From Sordariomycetes sp. S80-01Y (Eukaryota; Ascomycota; Sordariomycetes), in assembly GCA_037042185.1 (NCBI GenBank), contig JAXQJY010000028.1:1488001-1552000 (forward strand): DNA of 64,000 bases, given 5' to 3'. Position numbers and translations under genes: made by a program. The notes beneath the pieces were generated by a model that was not told the DNA's origin, did no database searches, and saw nothing but the letters and a program-made list of their open reading frames with translations. Positions within the stretch are counted from its first letter, which is position 1. Each line of letters begins with the position of its first letter. This document shows, one piece after another, positions 12,140 through 22,874 of the stretch.

Positions 12140-13008
12140 GCTGGAATGATTGGGAGGCAGACTGTACCTTACGAGGTCAAACTAGCAAAGAAGCCGATGT
12201 CTTCAGTACAAGTGAAATACACACTCAAAAAATTCATACCGAAGTTGCCGATTACTACAATACAAGGATCCAAAATCGTGTGGACAAGAGCTTATTTAAA
12301 TCCGCGACAGGGCGGGTGTACTTGATCTGGACTTTTCAGGTTTTGGATAAGGATGGACTCAATGTTCTTGAGAAGAGATCGTTATGTCGCATAATCCTGA
12401 GTCTCGTCCAGATTTTGAACACTGAAAATGTCAGGGGTGTACTCACGGACTTGACTTTGCAAGGAGGCGAGGTGCCTGGTGGCGTCGCCATTCGAGCCTT
12501 GCCAGCGAACGGTAACGAGCGGCCTGAAAGCGGCAACCGATCATTCGCGTGCGTATAATTTTACTTTTTAGATATTATACAAGGTCAGAAGTAGGGGGTC
12601 GCCAGAAATTGGACAAGAGAAGGGCGGGGCAGGCTTGGTAAGTGAGGCTGACACTTATGTAGATGCGTTGGTTCCTCTCACCCGTCCCGGCAACAGTGTC
12701 AATGACCTTCCGGGCCCACAAGGTTCCAGATTTTGGACAAGACTCTCTGCGCAGTGCTGCACGAATCTGCACGAGGTTTATGATCCGAACGGTGTGATTG
12801 GCTGATGGTCCTGCTTCCGTCGGGGGAGCCTACCTGCAGATCAGGCAGTGGGAGGCTGAACGAGCGTCGCGTGTTAGCTGGCCAGTATGCACTTTAGCAA
12901 GTTTAAAAAGAGGCGTGTCTGGCCTTCTCGCACTCCTAGGGGAAGTCAGATACTCATACTCTTTCTTCAGATCGTGGAGACACTGCTGCAAACGCCGCAG
13001 CATAAGCC
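12140..13008. other. Intergenic region between divergent genes
   Basis: This is the shared upstream region of the small membrane protein (-) and the Clr5-ankyrin gene (+). A 143-codon open frame at 12127-12558 has no motif, no good start context and odd composition, so I do not call it. Confidence 0.45.
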
Positions 13009-16000
13009 ATGCCTCCCGAGCGACACGCTCCGACTGAGGACCTCGACGACATTTGGCTTCAACACGCTGATGCCATCCGAGGTCTGTACCAACAACGTCA
13101 GCCAAGATTGAGTCTGCCTAGAGTGAGAAACATTATGATGAAGGAATACGACTTCCCTGATTTTAAGTAAGCGTCTTTTCATGGTTGACCCGTGGGCGAT
13201 GTACAGAGTTGCTGCTGACTGGAATTGTGAAGGTTGTCTATTTGGGAAACCAAGATCCGAGACAAGCTGGGTCTCCGGAAGAAGATGAAAAAGACCGACT
13301 GGCCGGTTGTTTGGAGGCATTGTATTGAACGAGAATATGATGGAAAAAGAAGCGCCGTCTACCTCCAAGGAGTCTCCATCCCTTCGCGAAGGGCATGGGC
13401 AGAAATCAGGCGACAGGATGCTCGCACATGCGGTACGGCTGTCAGAACCACATCAAGGTTTCCTTGAAACTGATCAAAGATTCATAGGTCAGCGAGACGA
13501 TGGCCCATTACCTGTCCTGCCAGCAGCTGTCGAGGTCCGGACGCCTCCACCTGGCTCGCCTGGCATACCCACCAGGGTCGCTCCTTCTTGCTTAGTCTCG
13601 CGCAAATCAAGGCCCAGGGAAGGCGGGCAATCAACGAAGGTGATTGAGACCCAGAAAGCCTCTATTCAGACGTCTTCGTTGAGGGCTCTCATGGAGGCTC
13701 TTGATGGTATTCCTTTTGAGACAAGGGAGTGCCTCGGCCTTCTCCCGTGGAACATATGGCTGAATAGCTCTCGATGTATGGCCCACAAGCCTTGATATGT
13801 GTTCGTTCATGTGCGCTAACATTTTGGCCAGCTGAAGTATCCGTCTCGATCTATCAGACGACCAACTTCGAGATGCAGGAGATTCCACCTACCTTCATGG
13901 AATACATCGTCATGCAATCATCATCGAGCACCATCGCTACCAGCACACCCTTAGCGACGCTGGCGCGTTACGCTCACCAGTCCAACTCCGGACGTCAACT
14001 TGGTTCACATTTCGACGCGTACTACTACTTGGCCCAGTGGTCGTACATGTTTTCCAATAGACTTTATCATATCGACGAAGACGATGGGCACAGCCGGCTA
14101 TACGAGAAGCTTGGGCAGTTTCTTAGGCAGCTCTTTTCGGAACTACCTCAGAGGGTGTTCTCTGCGGCCCTCAACATTAGATTTCCATCAATCCATGCTG
14201 CTTGGGATGCACTTATGGGTATGATGTTTCTGATTGAAACGGAAGGAGAATTCTTCTATCTCGTTGAGAGCGGCCTCCACCACCTGGACTGGATCCTCCC
14301 CTATCGCCATGAACTCCTTGCACATGCGTCGCGGCTCGGTTGTAAAGTCATGATCACGCGTTTGCTCTCTATCGGGGCTTCGACGGAAGTCATACTCATG
14401 ATGACAACCCGCTATGCCAGAAATGATTTCATCTCTTATCCGAGTACAGCTCTTCAAGAAGCCGCAAAGGGTCACCATGGGTCTTGTTTTCGGCTGTTAC
14501 TGCAGAATTGTGACATCAACAAAGATTGTACCGCTTCCTCTTCACGAAACGCAAGATGGATGGGAGTAGTCACCTGTGACTTCTGTGTCAACCATGCTCC
14601 CAATTCAGTCTTTTTTCATTTCGTCCGGATTTTTTCCGCGTCCCAGGAAGACTTCAGGTCCGAGGCGATGGAAATGCTCCTTGAGGCGGGAGCTAATGTG
14701 GACGCGTGTGCTCCTTGCGATCGCTTCGATTTTGAAGATTGCTCACCATTTCGCACTTTGGTTTCGAGTCCATTGCCGGCGGAGATCCACACTTCAGTAG
14801 TGGAAAACACCTTCTACGTATGTCCTCATCTTTTTCACAAACTCTTGCCATACAGTAGGATACCGCCTGGACAGATGTCCCAATCAAAGCTACTGCAAGC
14901 GGCAGCCAAGGGCTGCGGAGCCCTCAAAGCATATATGCAAACGCTTACCGCTGATGCGTCAGAAGTCAAGGGGTATCTGGAGTCGTGCTTGGCTAAGGCT
15001 TTCTCTTTCAAGACAAGATTGCACTCAAGCTCTTTAGGTGCGAGAATCCGAGTCCTCCACAATCTCCTCCTCTCGGGTGTGGATCCGGCATTGCCATTAG
15101 TTCGCGGAGTTCCAAGTATTCAATGTATGTTGAATACCCTGGTAATATGGGGTCGAATGGTGGTTGAGGAGCAAGCAGAAGCTCTGCCTCGGTGCTTCGT
15201 CGAGATTACGCGGCGGCTGCTTCAGCACGGTGCGCTGTGGAACGAGATCAACTGGAACAAAACTATCTTTCACGACAGTCTCAGCGTGTTTCCGATGCTG
15301 GCTAGCCTGGGAACTGATTTCAAGAGCTTGGATGGTAGAGCTCTCTGCCGGGCTGCTGCTGCTGGGAATTTGGAAGCGGTACGATGGCTCTTGGATGTTG
15401 GCGTCGACGTCAATGCGACTTGCATCATATCAAACAGGCCATCAACCGTTCTGATGCACGCGATCGAGTATCCATTGTCACATGCAGTACTTCAGCTCCT
15501 ACTAAAACGTGGAGCAAGGCTCCCAGCGAGCATCCGTGGCAGCTCGCTTGTTCCAGCATTGCACTGTGCTCTGATAACCCATCTTGAAGGGCTCGCAGAC
15601 TCTAGACGATACTTAAACGGCAACTTCTATTTAGGAATGATCGAGGTCATCTTAGCCTTGAAGCCAGACCTGAGACATCCGCCGGCTGGTTGCCCGGACC
15701 TACTTGAGGCTTGTTTCATGTGGGCTCCTGATGTGGGGGTAGCAACCGACCACTGCCTTGCCATGTTCGATCTACTCCTGAAGAAAGGTGCACCTGTAAC
15801 GTCGCCGGCCTTGGCTACCTTGATAGGGCTCGGAGGGCGCTCAGATCTGGTGGACCAACTAATCGACATGGTTCCAGACATTCACGCCTATGCGGTTGAA
15901 CGACAATCAAGAACAGTTATTGTTGACTGTCGCGTTGAGATCTTCGGAAAAGCTTTCTCTCCAATACAAGCCGCTGTTTATCGAAAGAACAGAAAGCGAA

Positions 16001-16569
16001 TATGTCTCCTGCTGGAAAAGGGTGCAGACATCAACCAGCCAGCTTTTCACGACCAGGGGGTAACAGCTCTCCAAGCTGCTTGCCAGATCGAAGGAAATCC
16101 CTTGGAGCACGTAACCCGTCTCAGCATGGTAAAATTTCTCCTTGAGCTTGGGGCAGATGCAAACGGCCGACCCGCGCAGAAGAATGGATTCTCTGCATTG
16201 CAAATTGCCGCCTCACATGGTGACCTCGAAATCGCTTTGATGCTACTTCATCACGGTGCTGATCCCAACACGGTGGACACGAAGGAAGGGAGGCCTGGTA
16301 GAACAGCTCTGGACTTCGCAGCTCAGCAAGGTCGGCTGGACATGATCCAGCTTCTCTTGACGGTTGGAGGGCGGAGTGGCAACCCAGGACGGACTGGAGT
16401 CGATGGAGCGATAGAAATGGCGCGGGAGCAGCGATACTTTGCGATCGAAAAGTATCTTCAAGCCCATGCTGAAACAACGTCCCGCTCTTCTTCAAGTTGG
16501 GTCCACGATGGCGTTTCCCAATTGGACGCTGAATTTGGGCTCGATGATGTTGCTTACACGTTCTCGTAA
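13009..16569 (+). CDS. Clr5-domain ankyrin-repeat protein
   Basis: Four exons, 13009..13166, 13233..13432, 13488..13775 and 13832..16569, sum to 3384 nt and encode 1127 residues. Exon 1 is only 54 codons but carries the start of a Clr5 domain (DIWLQHADAIRGLYQQRQ, then RVRNIMMKEYDF); exon 2 completes it (SIWETKIRDKLGLRKKM, then WRHC). A Pro-rich linker with VEVRTPPPGSPG follows. The long last exon has a helical middle section and ankyrin repeats: LEAVRWLLDVGVDVNA, KRICLLLEKGADINQ, ALQIAASHGDLEIALMLLHHGADPN and ALDFAAQQGRLDMIQLLL. Clr5-ankyrin proteins are an expanded fungal family of unknown biochemical role; nuclear or scaffold functions have been suggested. Introns are 55-66 nt with consensus sites. 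Confidence 0.9.
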
Positions 16570-17004
16570 AAGAATATGATGTTGATTTCAAGGAAATGAT
16601 TTTCTCAACAGAGTTGAACAAATTCGAGGTCATTTCTTAATGTCGTGAAGCTCTCCGACCCTTACCACGCGATCACGGCTTGTCAATGTGTTTAATCCCG
16701 CTTCTCTCGAAGCATGAGTAGGCGGAAAGCCCATGGGAGGACAGTTCCAGTATTGAGGTACGGTTGACAGCGGGTCAAAGACGCAGCTTTAAGCTGCCTG
16801 GCCTCAGCGTCTGGAATTCTTGGCAGAGGTATGGTTCAAAGAATCGGCAAGGAAGCGAGAAGCACAAGCGCTTACTCGCAATATGAATACGTCCCTGGTC
16901 CTGAATGATATGCGAGCTCTGATTCATACAGACGATGTAGCAACACCTACACCAAGTCAATCCCCCCCCGCATGTCAAGGATCATCATATGAATCGACAT
17001 AAAC
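16570..17004. other. Intergenic between convergent loci
   Basis: This 435-bp region contains a C8 run near 16965 and no supported gene. It may contain a lost 3' exon of the neighbouring phosphotransferase-like pseudogene. Confidence 0.45.
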
Positions 17005-17922
17005 TCAGCAGGATACATACTCGTCGAAGATTCGTCCCACAAAGGTGTGCCAGTTATCCTCCCAATTGCCGCAGGCAAACATTGCCATGGTGTACTCCCA
17101 GTATGAAGGATACCAGCCTGATGTCGCCCAGTTCACAAGAGCAATGCTTCCATCACGGCGGACAATAACATTCTCCCGCCGAAAGCTCTCGTGCGTGAAT
17201 ACCGGAGCACCATCCCCTTTCACAGCACGCGGGAACACCCGACGGCAGAAGTCTGCTTTGTGTTGCACACCTGGACCACCGTCTCCTTCTTAAGTGGAGA
17301 GCATGCCTTCGATCAAATCATCAATGGAAGCAAAGGGTCCGTTTATCGTTGGCACCGGTGTGTCAGTACGGAAGAGGTTTTGTCGAAGCCCTGAGTTGTC
17401 GATACTTCCGTAGAAGCCTGGATGGGGTATATTGCGCACGGAGTCGAATGCCTTTCGGAGCTGATCAGGTACGGCATGTTTCTGTGCATCATCCAAACTG
17501 ATCCACTTCTTTTTCAGAGTATCCCCTTGAATTCTTTCCATGATGATATATGTGATGCGACGTGGGGGTGAAACGGGTCTTTGATAAATGGCGAGAACTC
17601 GAGGGATGGTGACCACGTCCGGTTCCAGTTGAGTCCGCACAAACCGCATATTTTGTCCTTCGGGAAGTTCGACTCCAGAGCCGTACGTCGCCACGAAGGA
17701 CTCCCCAACATTCGCCGTACACCTCGTATTCAGCTCTCCAGTAATCCCAATAAATTCTTCGACTTCATCAACCGATGGCACACTTTCTGAAATATCATCG
17801 AATGACTCGCTGAACATGGCTTCATAAGATAGTGGCCGCGGAGGTGGAGGCGGAGGCGGAGGAGGGGGGGAAGTTAACGAAAGCGATCGCGACGGGAGCC
17901 TTTCACCCATGTTGACTACCAT
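17005..17922 (-). pseudogene. Aminoglycoside-phosphotransferase-like gene, disrupted
   Basis: The minus-strand frame is open from 17922 and resembles fungal APH/choline-kinase-type proteins, but it is cut by an in-frame TAA at 17290-17292 and resumes in the same frame to 17005. The N-lobe (YIIMERIQGDTLKKKW) and the NGPF segment before the stop are intact. After the stop the catalytic loop reads HESFRRENV where active members have HGDF..xN, and the metal-binding motif reads LVNWATSGW where IDWE is usual. So the Asp residues needed for catalysis and Mg binding are both gone. The frame also ends early after GRIFDEYVSC. No GT-AG intron removes the stop without deleting conserved residues. It is either a pseudogene or a truncated pseudokinase. 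Confidence 0.7.
17841..17870. repeat. GGAGGC-type simple repeat (polyproline coding)
   Basis: An imperfect GGN repeat ends in a G run. On the minus strand it encodes ten consecutive prolines near the N-terminus of the phosphotransferase-like pseudogene. It is prone to slippage. Confidence 0.75.
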
Positions 17923-18907
17923 TCACAAAGAAGGACTCCTACTATCGAGCAATCACGAAGACCCTGGGCTTGTGGCGTGTGTTAAAAAATTGATATTGGC
18001 TGAGAGTTCTCAGTCGAACCCGAGCTCATACGGCTTCTACAGGTCACGTGATTTGACAACCCGTAAATATCTCTTGACTGTCGGTGGTGACCTTGCACTC
18101 CGCGGCAGAAATAATGACGAGGGAAAATGAGTTTCATTTGACTTTGAACAGATGGGGTTATGAGAGGAATCACTGTCTCCGCTGTGTTCGATGTTTGTTT
18201 GATTTACGATTCGAACAGAGTCTTTGAGGTCGAACGGAAGCGAACGTGCTTTCCTTTGATTCGCGAATGAAGATGCAATCCAAGAAACCCTCGTCAAGAG
18301 TTTGCGATTTCGTACGAAATCAACAACGAGAGACAGTAAGCAAGTCACGATACATCTACGTGCCACGGGGCATAGAGTGTCTTACACATTGCTTACACGC
18401 AGGGAGCTAGATCCGCTTCGCTCTCCAGCCCATAAGGCTTTTGAAGTTACGAATGATATCTGATAAAATGGAGTCACTGTAAAACCGAGGTTGTTGATAA
18501 GCTAATTCTTTGCAATTCAAACAATGCTGTCGGCAGCCGAACAAATGTAGCGGCATGCCGGGCACTCCGAAGCCGGAACTAGGATTTGCAGTCCCATTGT
18601 AGACACGGCAAGGCAGACCAATCGTTACGAAGAGCTCGCCCTGGTCTTCTTCACGATAGCATAGCCTTTGACTGTTATTAATAGACCAAAGAACGGCACT
18701 GGTTGCAATTGAGTGATGGTGGATCCCCTAGTGACCAACCAATTAAGAAGATCCTGCTCAACCCTCAGTTTCTCCGAGTATCAAAGTCTCAATGTTGATG
18801 TTGACTTCTGCTTGCAGTCCAGCATTCACTAGACGGAAATTGCTAACTAGCATTCTCTCACAGCCGCGCCGCACTCATCGACGAGCAGCCAGAGTAGACC
18901 GTTGCGG
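17923..18907. other. Intergenic, nothing recognised
   Basis: The 985 bp hold a CACGTG-containing GTCACGTGAT sequence near 18045 and otherwise only short frames without motifs. Confidence 0.45.
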
Positions 18908-19698
18908 TCAGAGCTTGATGGTCCCGTTCGCCATCGGTCGTCTCATCATGATGGCATACGTCAACCCCTGGTCCTCGCCATCCAGTTTGACAGTTTTATC
19001 CGTTTTCTTCTCGAACCCAACCCGTCGATACAGCACCTCGCCCATCGAGCTGGCCTCGACACCCGACCACAGACCCTCCTCGTCGGCAGTGGTGCAGCCC
19101 CATTCAACAAGGTGTGTTGCGGCTCCGCGGCAGCGGTAGGGGCGGTCTGTGACCAGTAGCTCCATGGACCACCAGCTGGCGATGCCTGCGTCGTAAAAGA
19201 ACTCGCGCCTGGCCTCCTCGGTGGCAGCGTCGAGTGCGGCTAGCCGGGCTTGCGACGCATCGCGCCGCCTATACTTGGTCGCTATTGACTTGCGCTCGAG
19301 TCGCGCGTTCAGGGCTGTGGGCGCGTCAATACGTGCTGCAGTCTTGAGTGAAGCGTCTCTGTACCGTCAAACAAGTTTCCCCAGGTATTCTTGGCCCTCG
19401 CTCGTTTTTTGGCCGCCGCGTCGCTGCCGATGCGCTCCCAGATGCCGTAGGAGATAACGGTGCGCGGGACCTGCTTCTCGCCGTCTGCGTCGGAGTCGTC
19501 CAGTTCGACGACGAGAAAGACCATTCTGGGGTCGTAGAGCATCTCTTTCAGGTGAATGTCCCAGAAGAATGAGTTGTCGTCCGGGTACTTGAAGCGGTGC
19601 GGCCACATGTAGTCGTATGTCGGGTCATCCTGGAGCGAGGAGACGGTGATGTCGGTGAGACGGCAGAGGTCGCGGGTTGTTGCAAGGCGGATCTTCAT
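18908..19698 (-). CDS. GNAT-family N-acetyltransferase (copy 1)
   Basis: Exons complement(18908..19314, 19365..19698) are joined by a 50-nt GTACAG...CCACAG intron with a TTGAC branch site and give 246 residues. Residues 1-15 (MKIRLATTRDLCRLT) form the first GNAT strand and helix. The C-terminal exon has the acetyl-CoA site WWSMELLVTDRPYRCRGAA, followed by HLVEWGCTTADEEG and a final LYRRVGFEK motif. The pyrophosphate loop reads RPYRCRGAA, close to the R/Q-x-x-G-x-A consensus. A 29-nt 'intron' at the same donor was rejected as too short. A second copy of the same family lies at 27095-27904, and an MFS transporter, regulator and dioxygenase lie between them. The acceptor molecule is unknown. Confidence 0.88.
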
Positions 19699-20189
19699 GG
19701 CTTCTTGGACCCAGGCTCAATTGAAGCTTGAAAATATCTCAATTTTGGGCGCCTATGAAGGAGCACCCGCAATTGAATTTGGGAAAACCCAGGGCCTTTC
19801 TCAACAATCGCGTCGTGCGTTGCGAGGGCGAGGTTTGCTGGGGAGGCTCTGTTGATTGTGTTGCATGCATCTGACAGTGACGTGCGTCCCCGCAGGCCAG
19901 CTCCTGAAACCTTCAATCTGCGGGCAGGCAGGTTGACTCAAGAGAAATTTGACCTTGCAGGAAGTTGCGCCGACTTGAACGTGTTATTGCACTAGAATAT
20001 ATACAAGCAATGTGCCGCTCCCCTTCATGCAGGCTACATCATTCTACCATGAAGCGTCAGCCCAGCTGACGACATCAATCCTACAGCCTAATCTCATCCA
20101 AGAATGCTGATCAGGCTTCGACTGTTCACAGGTCTCACACCACATCTTGGCCATGTTCATGTTTCAATGTCTGAAAGCGCTGTGCATCA
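19699..20189. other. Intergenic between tandem minus-strand genes
   Basis: This 491-bp region should include the GNAT copy 1 promoter and the MFS gene 3' UTR. No coding feature is seen. Confidence 0.5.
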
Positions 20190-22520
20190 CTAATCGTCAC
20201 CGTCCTGGCCGTCACTCCCCCTTGCCTGCATCCCTCCTTGCACCGACTTGAGTTTGTCCTCCAGCTTCGTGGCCGCGATCAATCCAAATATCAATAAAAA
20301 AGATGCCAAAACTGTTCGGAAATAGAAGTTAGCCATTGGTAAAAAAGATCGCGTAAACGTAGGCATTCAGTTACCATAGCTAGAGCGAATAGAGGCCTCC
20401 AACGACGAGGTGGTGATCTGGCGCTTGTGCGGCTCAAAGTTCTGAATATTATCGAGGCTTTCAAGGCTTTCCTTGATCATCTTTGATTTTACATTAGCAG
20501 TCCAGGTACGCATCGAGCTTTCTACCAGACTCACCGTGTCCGTTTTAGCTGAATGCCCTAGAGCGTCGTACATGAAATGATGGAAAAGAAACCGCATCAG
20601 CATAGCAGCCACTGCAATGGCCGTGTTTGCTGCAAATGCGACTACAAGGCCAAATGCTGCATAAGGAGCGGATTGCTCTATGCGTAAGAAGTAAAATGAT
20701 TAGATCACCGCTTTACGCCACTTGAAATTTTGGGTTGCTCACCGCTCTTCCGTACCGTAGAAAAAAGAGCTACGAGCAAGCAGCTCTCGGATACGCCCAT
20801 CAGGAAACCAAGCATGGTTAAAAGAACGGCGTGTGACGGTATCTCGGGCTCTGAAAACCTACATTAGATGGCTTCAAGTTTCGGTCATATGATACGGCTT
20901 ACTGAACCAGGCTGCCGCCAACATGGCGTAGAGGACGAGAGACGCAGCCATTGTCGCGACCAGGAGGCGTTTAAAAGATTTAGACTGTCGGATCAGCACG
21001 CCAGATGCGAATGCACCGATCGGTTGTCCTCCAAAAACGAATGACAATGCCAGTGACCCCATTGGTGACGATGGCACCGCTCGCAGATCGACGTAGAGCG
21101 ACAGATTGAAGATAATCTAGCGCTTCAATGTCAGCAGGCAAGTCATGTCTTCAACCTGATCTCTTAGGCTCACCGTGTTGAACGCAAAAACGATGCTGCA
21201 GGCAGTCATAAGTATCTTGAACATCGGCCATGTGCTGAGATAGTGGAGAGAGAGAATCGGTTCCTCAGCGACATGCGTCTCTATGAACCAGAAGATGCCT
21301 AGAAAGACAGGGGTCAGACAGAGGAGTGCAATCTCAGCTGGATGGGACCAAGGCAGGAGGCCGCCACCAGCACTGATAGCACCCAGCGGCACGGCTATGG
21401 ACACGATCAGCGAACAAGTGCCGAGGATGTCAAAAGCCCCCTTCTGACGCACGCTTCGCATCGACTTCAACAGGTTGAACTTGCGGGAGAGGTAGACTCC
21501 GCCACTAATCATGAGAGCAGAAACTACCATGAGCACCGACTCCACAGCAAAGGCACTGCACATAGTTAGCCGCTGAGGCCAAGACACCCTGTTACCGGAG
21601 GATCCTTGTGAACGTAACTTCGCCAGTCATACTTGGATGCAATAGCTGAGCCTGCTGGTCCTCCAACCATCTCTCCTATCGCTCTTATTACCAATATTCC
21701 GCTTCTCCATAGTGGTAGCTCAGTAACGCCGACTTGATCTGCAAGAACATTTCAGCATTTGCGGGTCAACGTTGTACATGCGCACAACTGCTCGAGGATC
21801 ATACCATTTATCATCAGAATGGTTAAGAACGAGACACCGGATGAGCCTGATCCGACCAGAACCCGCGAGAGCGAAAGCATCACGAGCGTTTGTGATATGG
21901 AGCTGCCAAGAAAAGCGTGAGAAAGGGTTGTTCAATACAGATTGGACAGGGGTTCAGGCGTACCAGCAAAACAGACCTAAGAGACATATCATGACCGCAA
22001 TTACTGCCGGGGTTTGTCTGCCATGCACCTGTGAAAGATGACTGTACTGATGCTAGGTTCAGCCATGTAGTGTCAATGTTATGGATAGTTTGCTGCTCAC
22101 CAAGGGCTGTGCGGTGGTCTCACTGACGGAACCGCAGAGGATGATCCATGCGGCTTGACCAAACCTGTTTAGATCCGACGCTTGCAAATGAACGGGAGTT
22201 AGTCGGGCGGTGCTACCGAGACAGCTGACAGCTCGGTGTGAGGACGGTCATGCCTTACCAATACGCGAGCTGTAGTTCGTGATGAGGAATGACATGTCAA
22301 ATGATACAGTGAATGCACTGCGCCACGTGAAAATCAGTACGCCAGACGTCGAAATTGTAGAAACGCGGGGAAGACTCAGGCACCTTATGAGGAGCCCAGC
22401 GGCCAGTATCGAGAGCGTTAGCCTTGACCTGATCTTGCTGTCCGGATAAGCTCGAGCGCCTGTAGCAGATTCCAGACTGCGTATCAGCGCGGCGCGCTCA
22501 GGATCAATCCGTGCATTCAT
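20190..22520 (-). CDS. MFS transporter, 14-TM type, eleven exons
   Basis: The model is complement(20190..20311, 20375..20677, 20743..20850, 20903..21116, 21174..21555, 21633..21738, 21805..21902, 21964..22028, 22101..22180, 22259..22317, 22384..22520), 557 residues with every phase consistent. It reads as a Vba/Fnx-like major facilitator: SRIASDLNRFGQAAWIILC (TM1-2 loop), LSRVLVGSGSSGVSF (motif B-like), GGPAGSAIA (motif C-like), then eight or more hydrophobic segments and an acidic tail (DGQDGDD). The TM2-TM3 loop is short: AQPL joins directly to HGRQTP, so the front of motif A (GxLaDxxGR) is missing. The donor at 21632 loses a YDWR sequence that would fit the family better, so that junction is the least sure. 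It would export or take up a small metabolite. Confidence 0.82.
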
Positions 22521-22874
22521 GTTGAGGGCTGAGATCGCGTGGCTGCAATTGATCGGGTGGATGCCAAAGCTACCTTATCTAGACGGGACACGGAATCAGG
22601 CTGTGAGGATTACAGCGTATTAAGAGACATCAGAGGCGTATGTCGTCACGTGAGCCCCCGGGTGAGACGAAATTCATGGAAAGCCAATCAAGACAGGGAG
22701 CACGGCTTGCACTTTGGCCAGACAATTGCTTCCCCTCAGCTGGTTATTTTGAAGCGCGGCGCTGGCTCGAGAAGAACCACACCTCTGAACGTGTACAAGT
22801 CTGTGGGAACCCGCAATCCAATATCGACACCGAATTCGGCTGGCGTCTGGCGGCCCGCACGGCCCAAGCCGATT
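22521..22874. promoter_or_regulatory. Shared divergent promoter of MFS transporter and regulator
   Basis: Only 354 bp separate the two start codons, so both genes are probably driven from this segment. It holds a CACGTG palindrome at 22647-22652 next to a CCCCCGGG stretch, both plausible factor sites. The regulator's frame is open upstream of its chosen ATG, but that part has no ordered protein character. Confidence 0.5.

Noticed and set aside
12127-12558. Possible gene of 143 codons
   Set aside because: It has no motif, no splice structure and composition unlike its neighbours.
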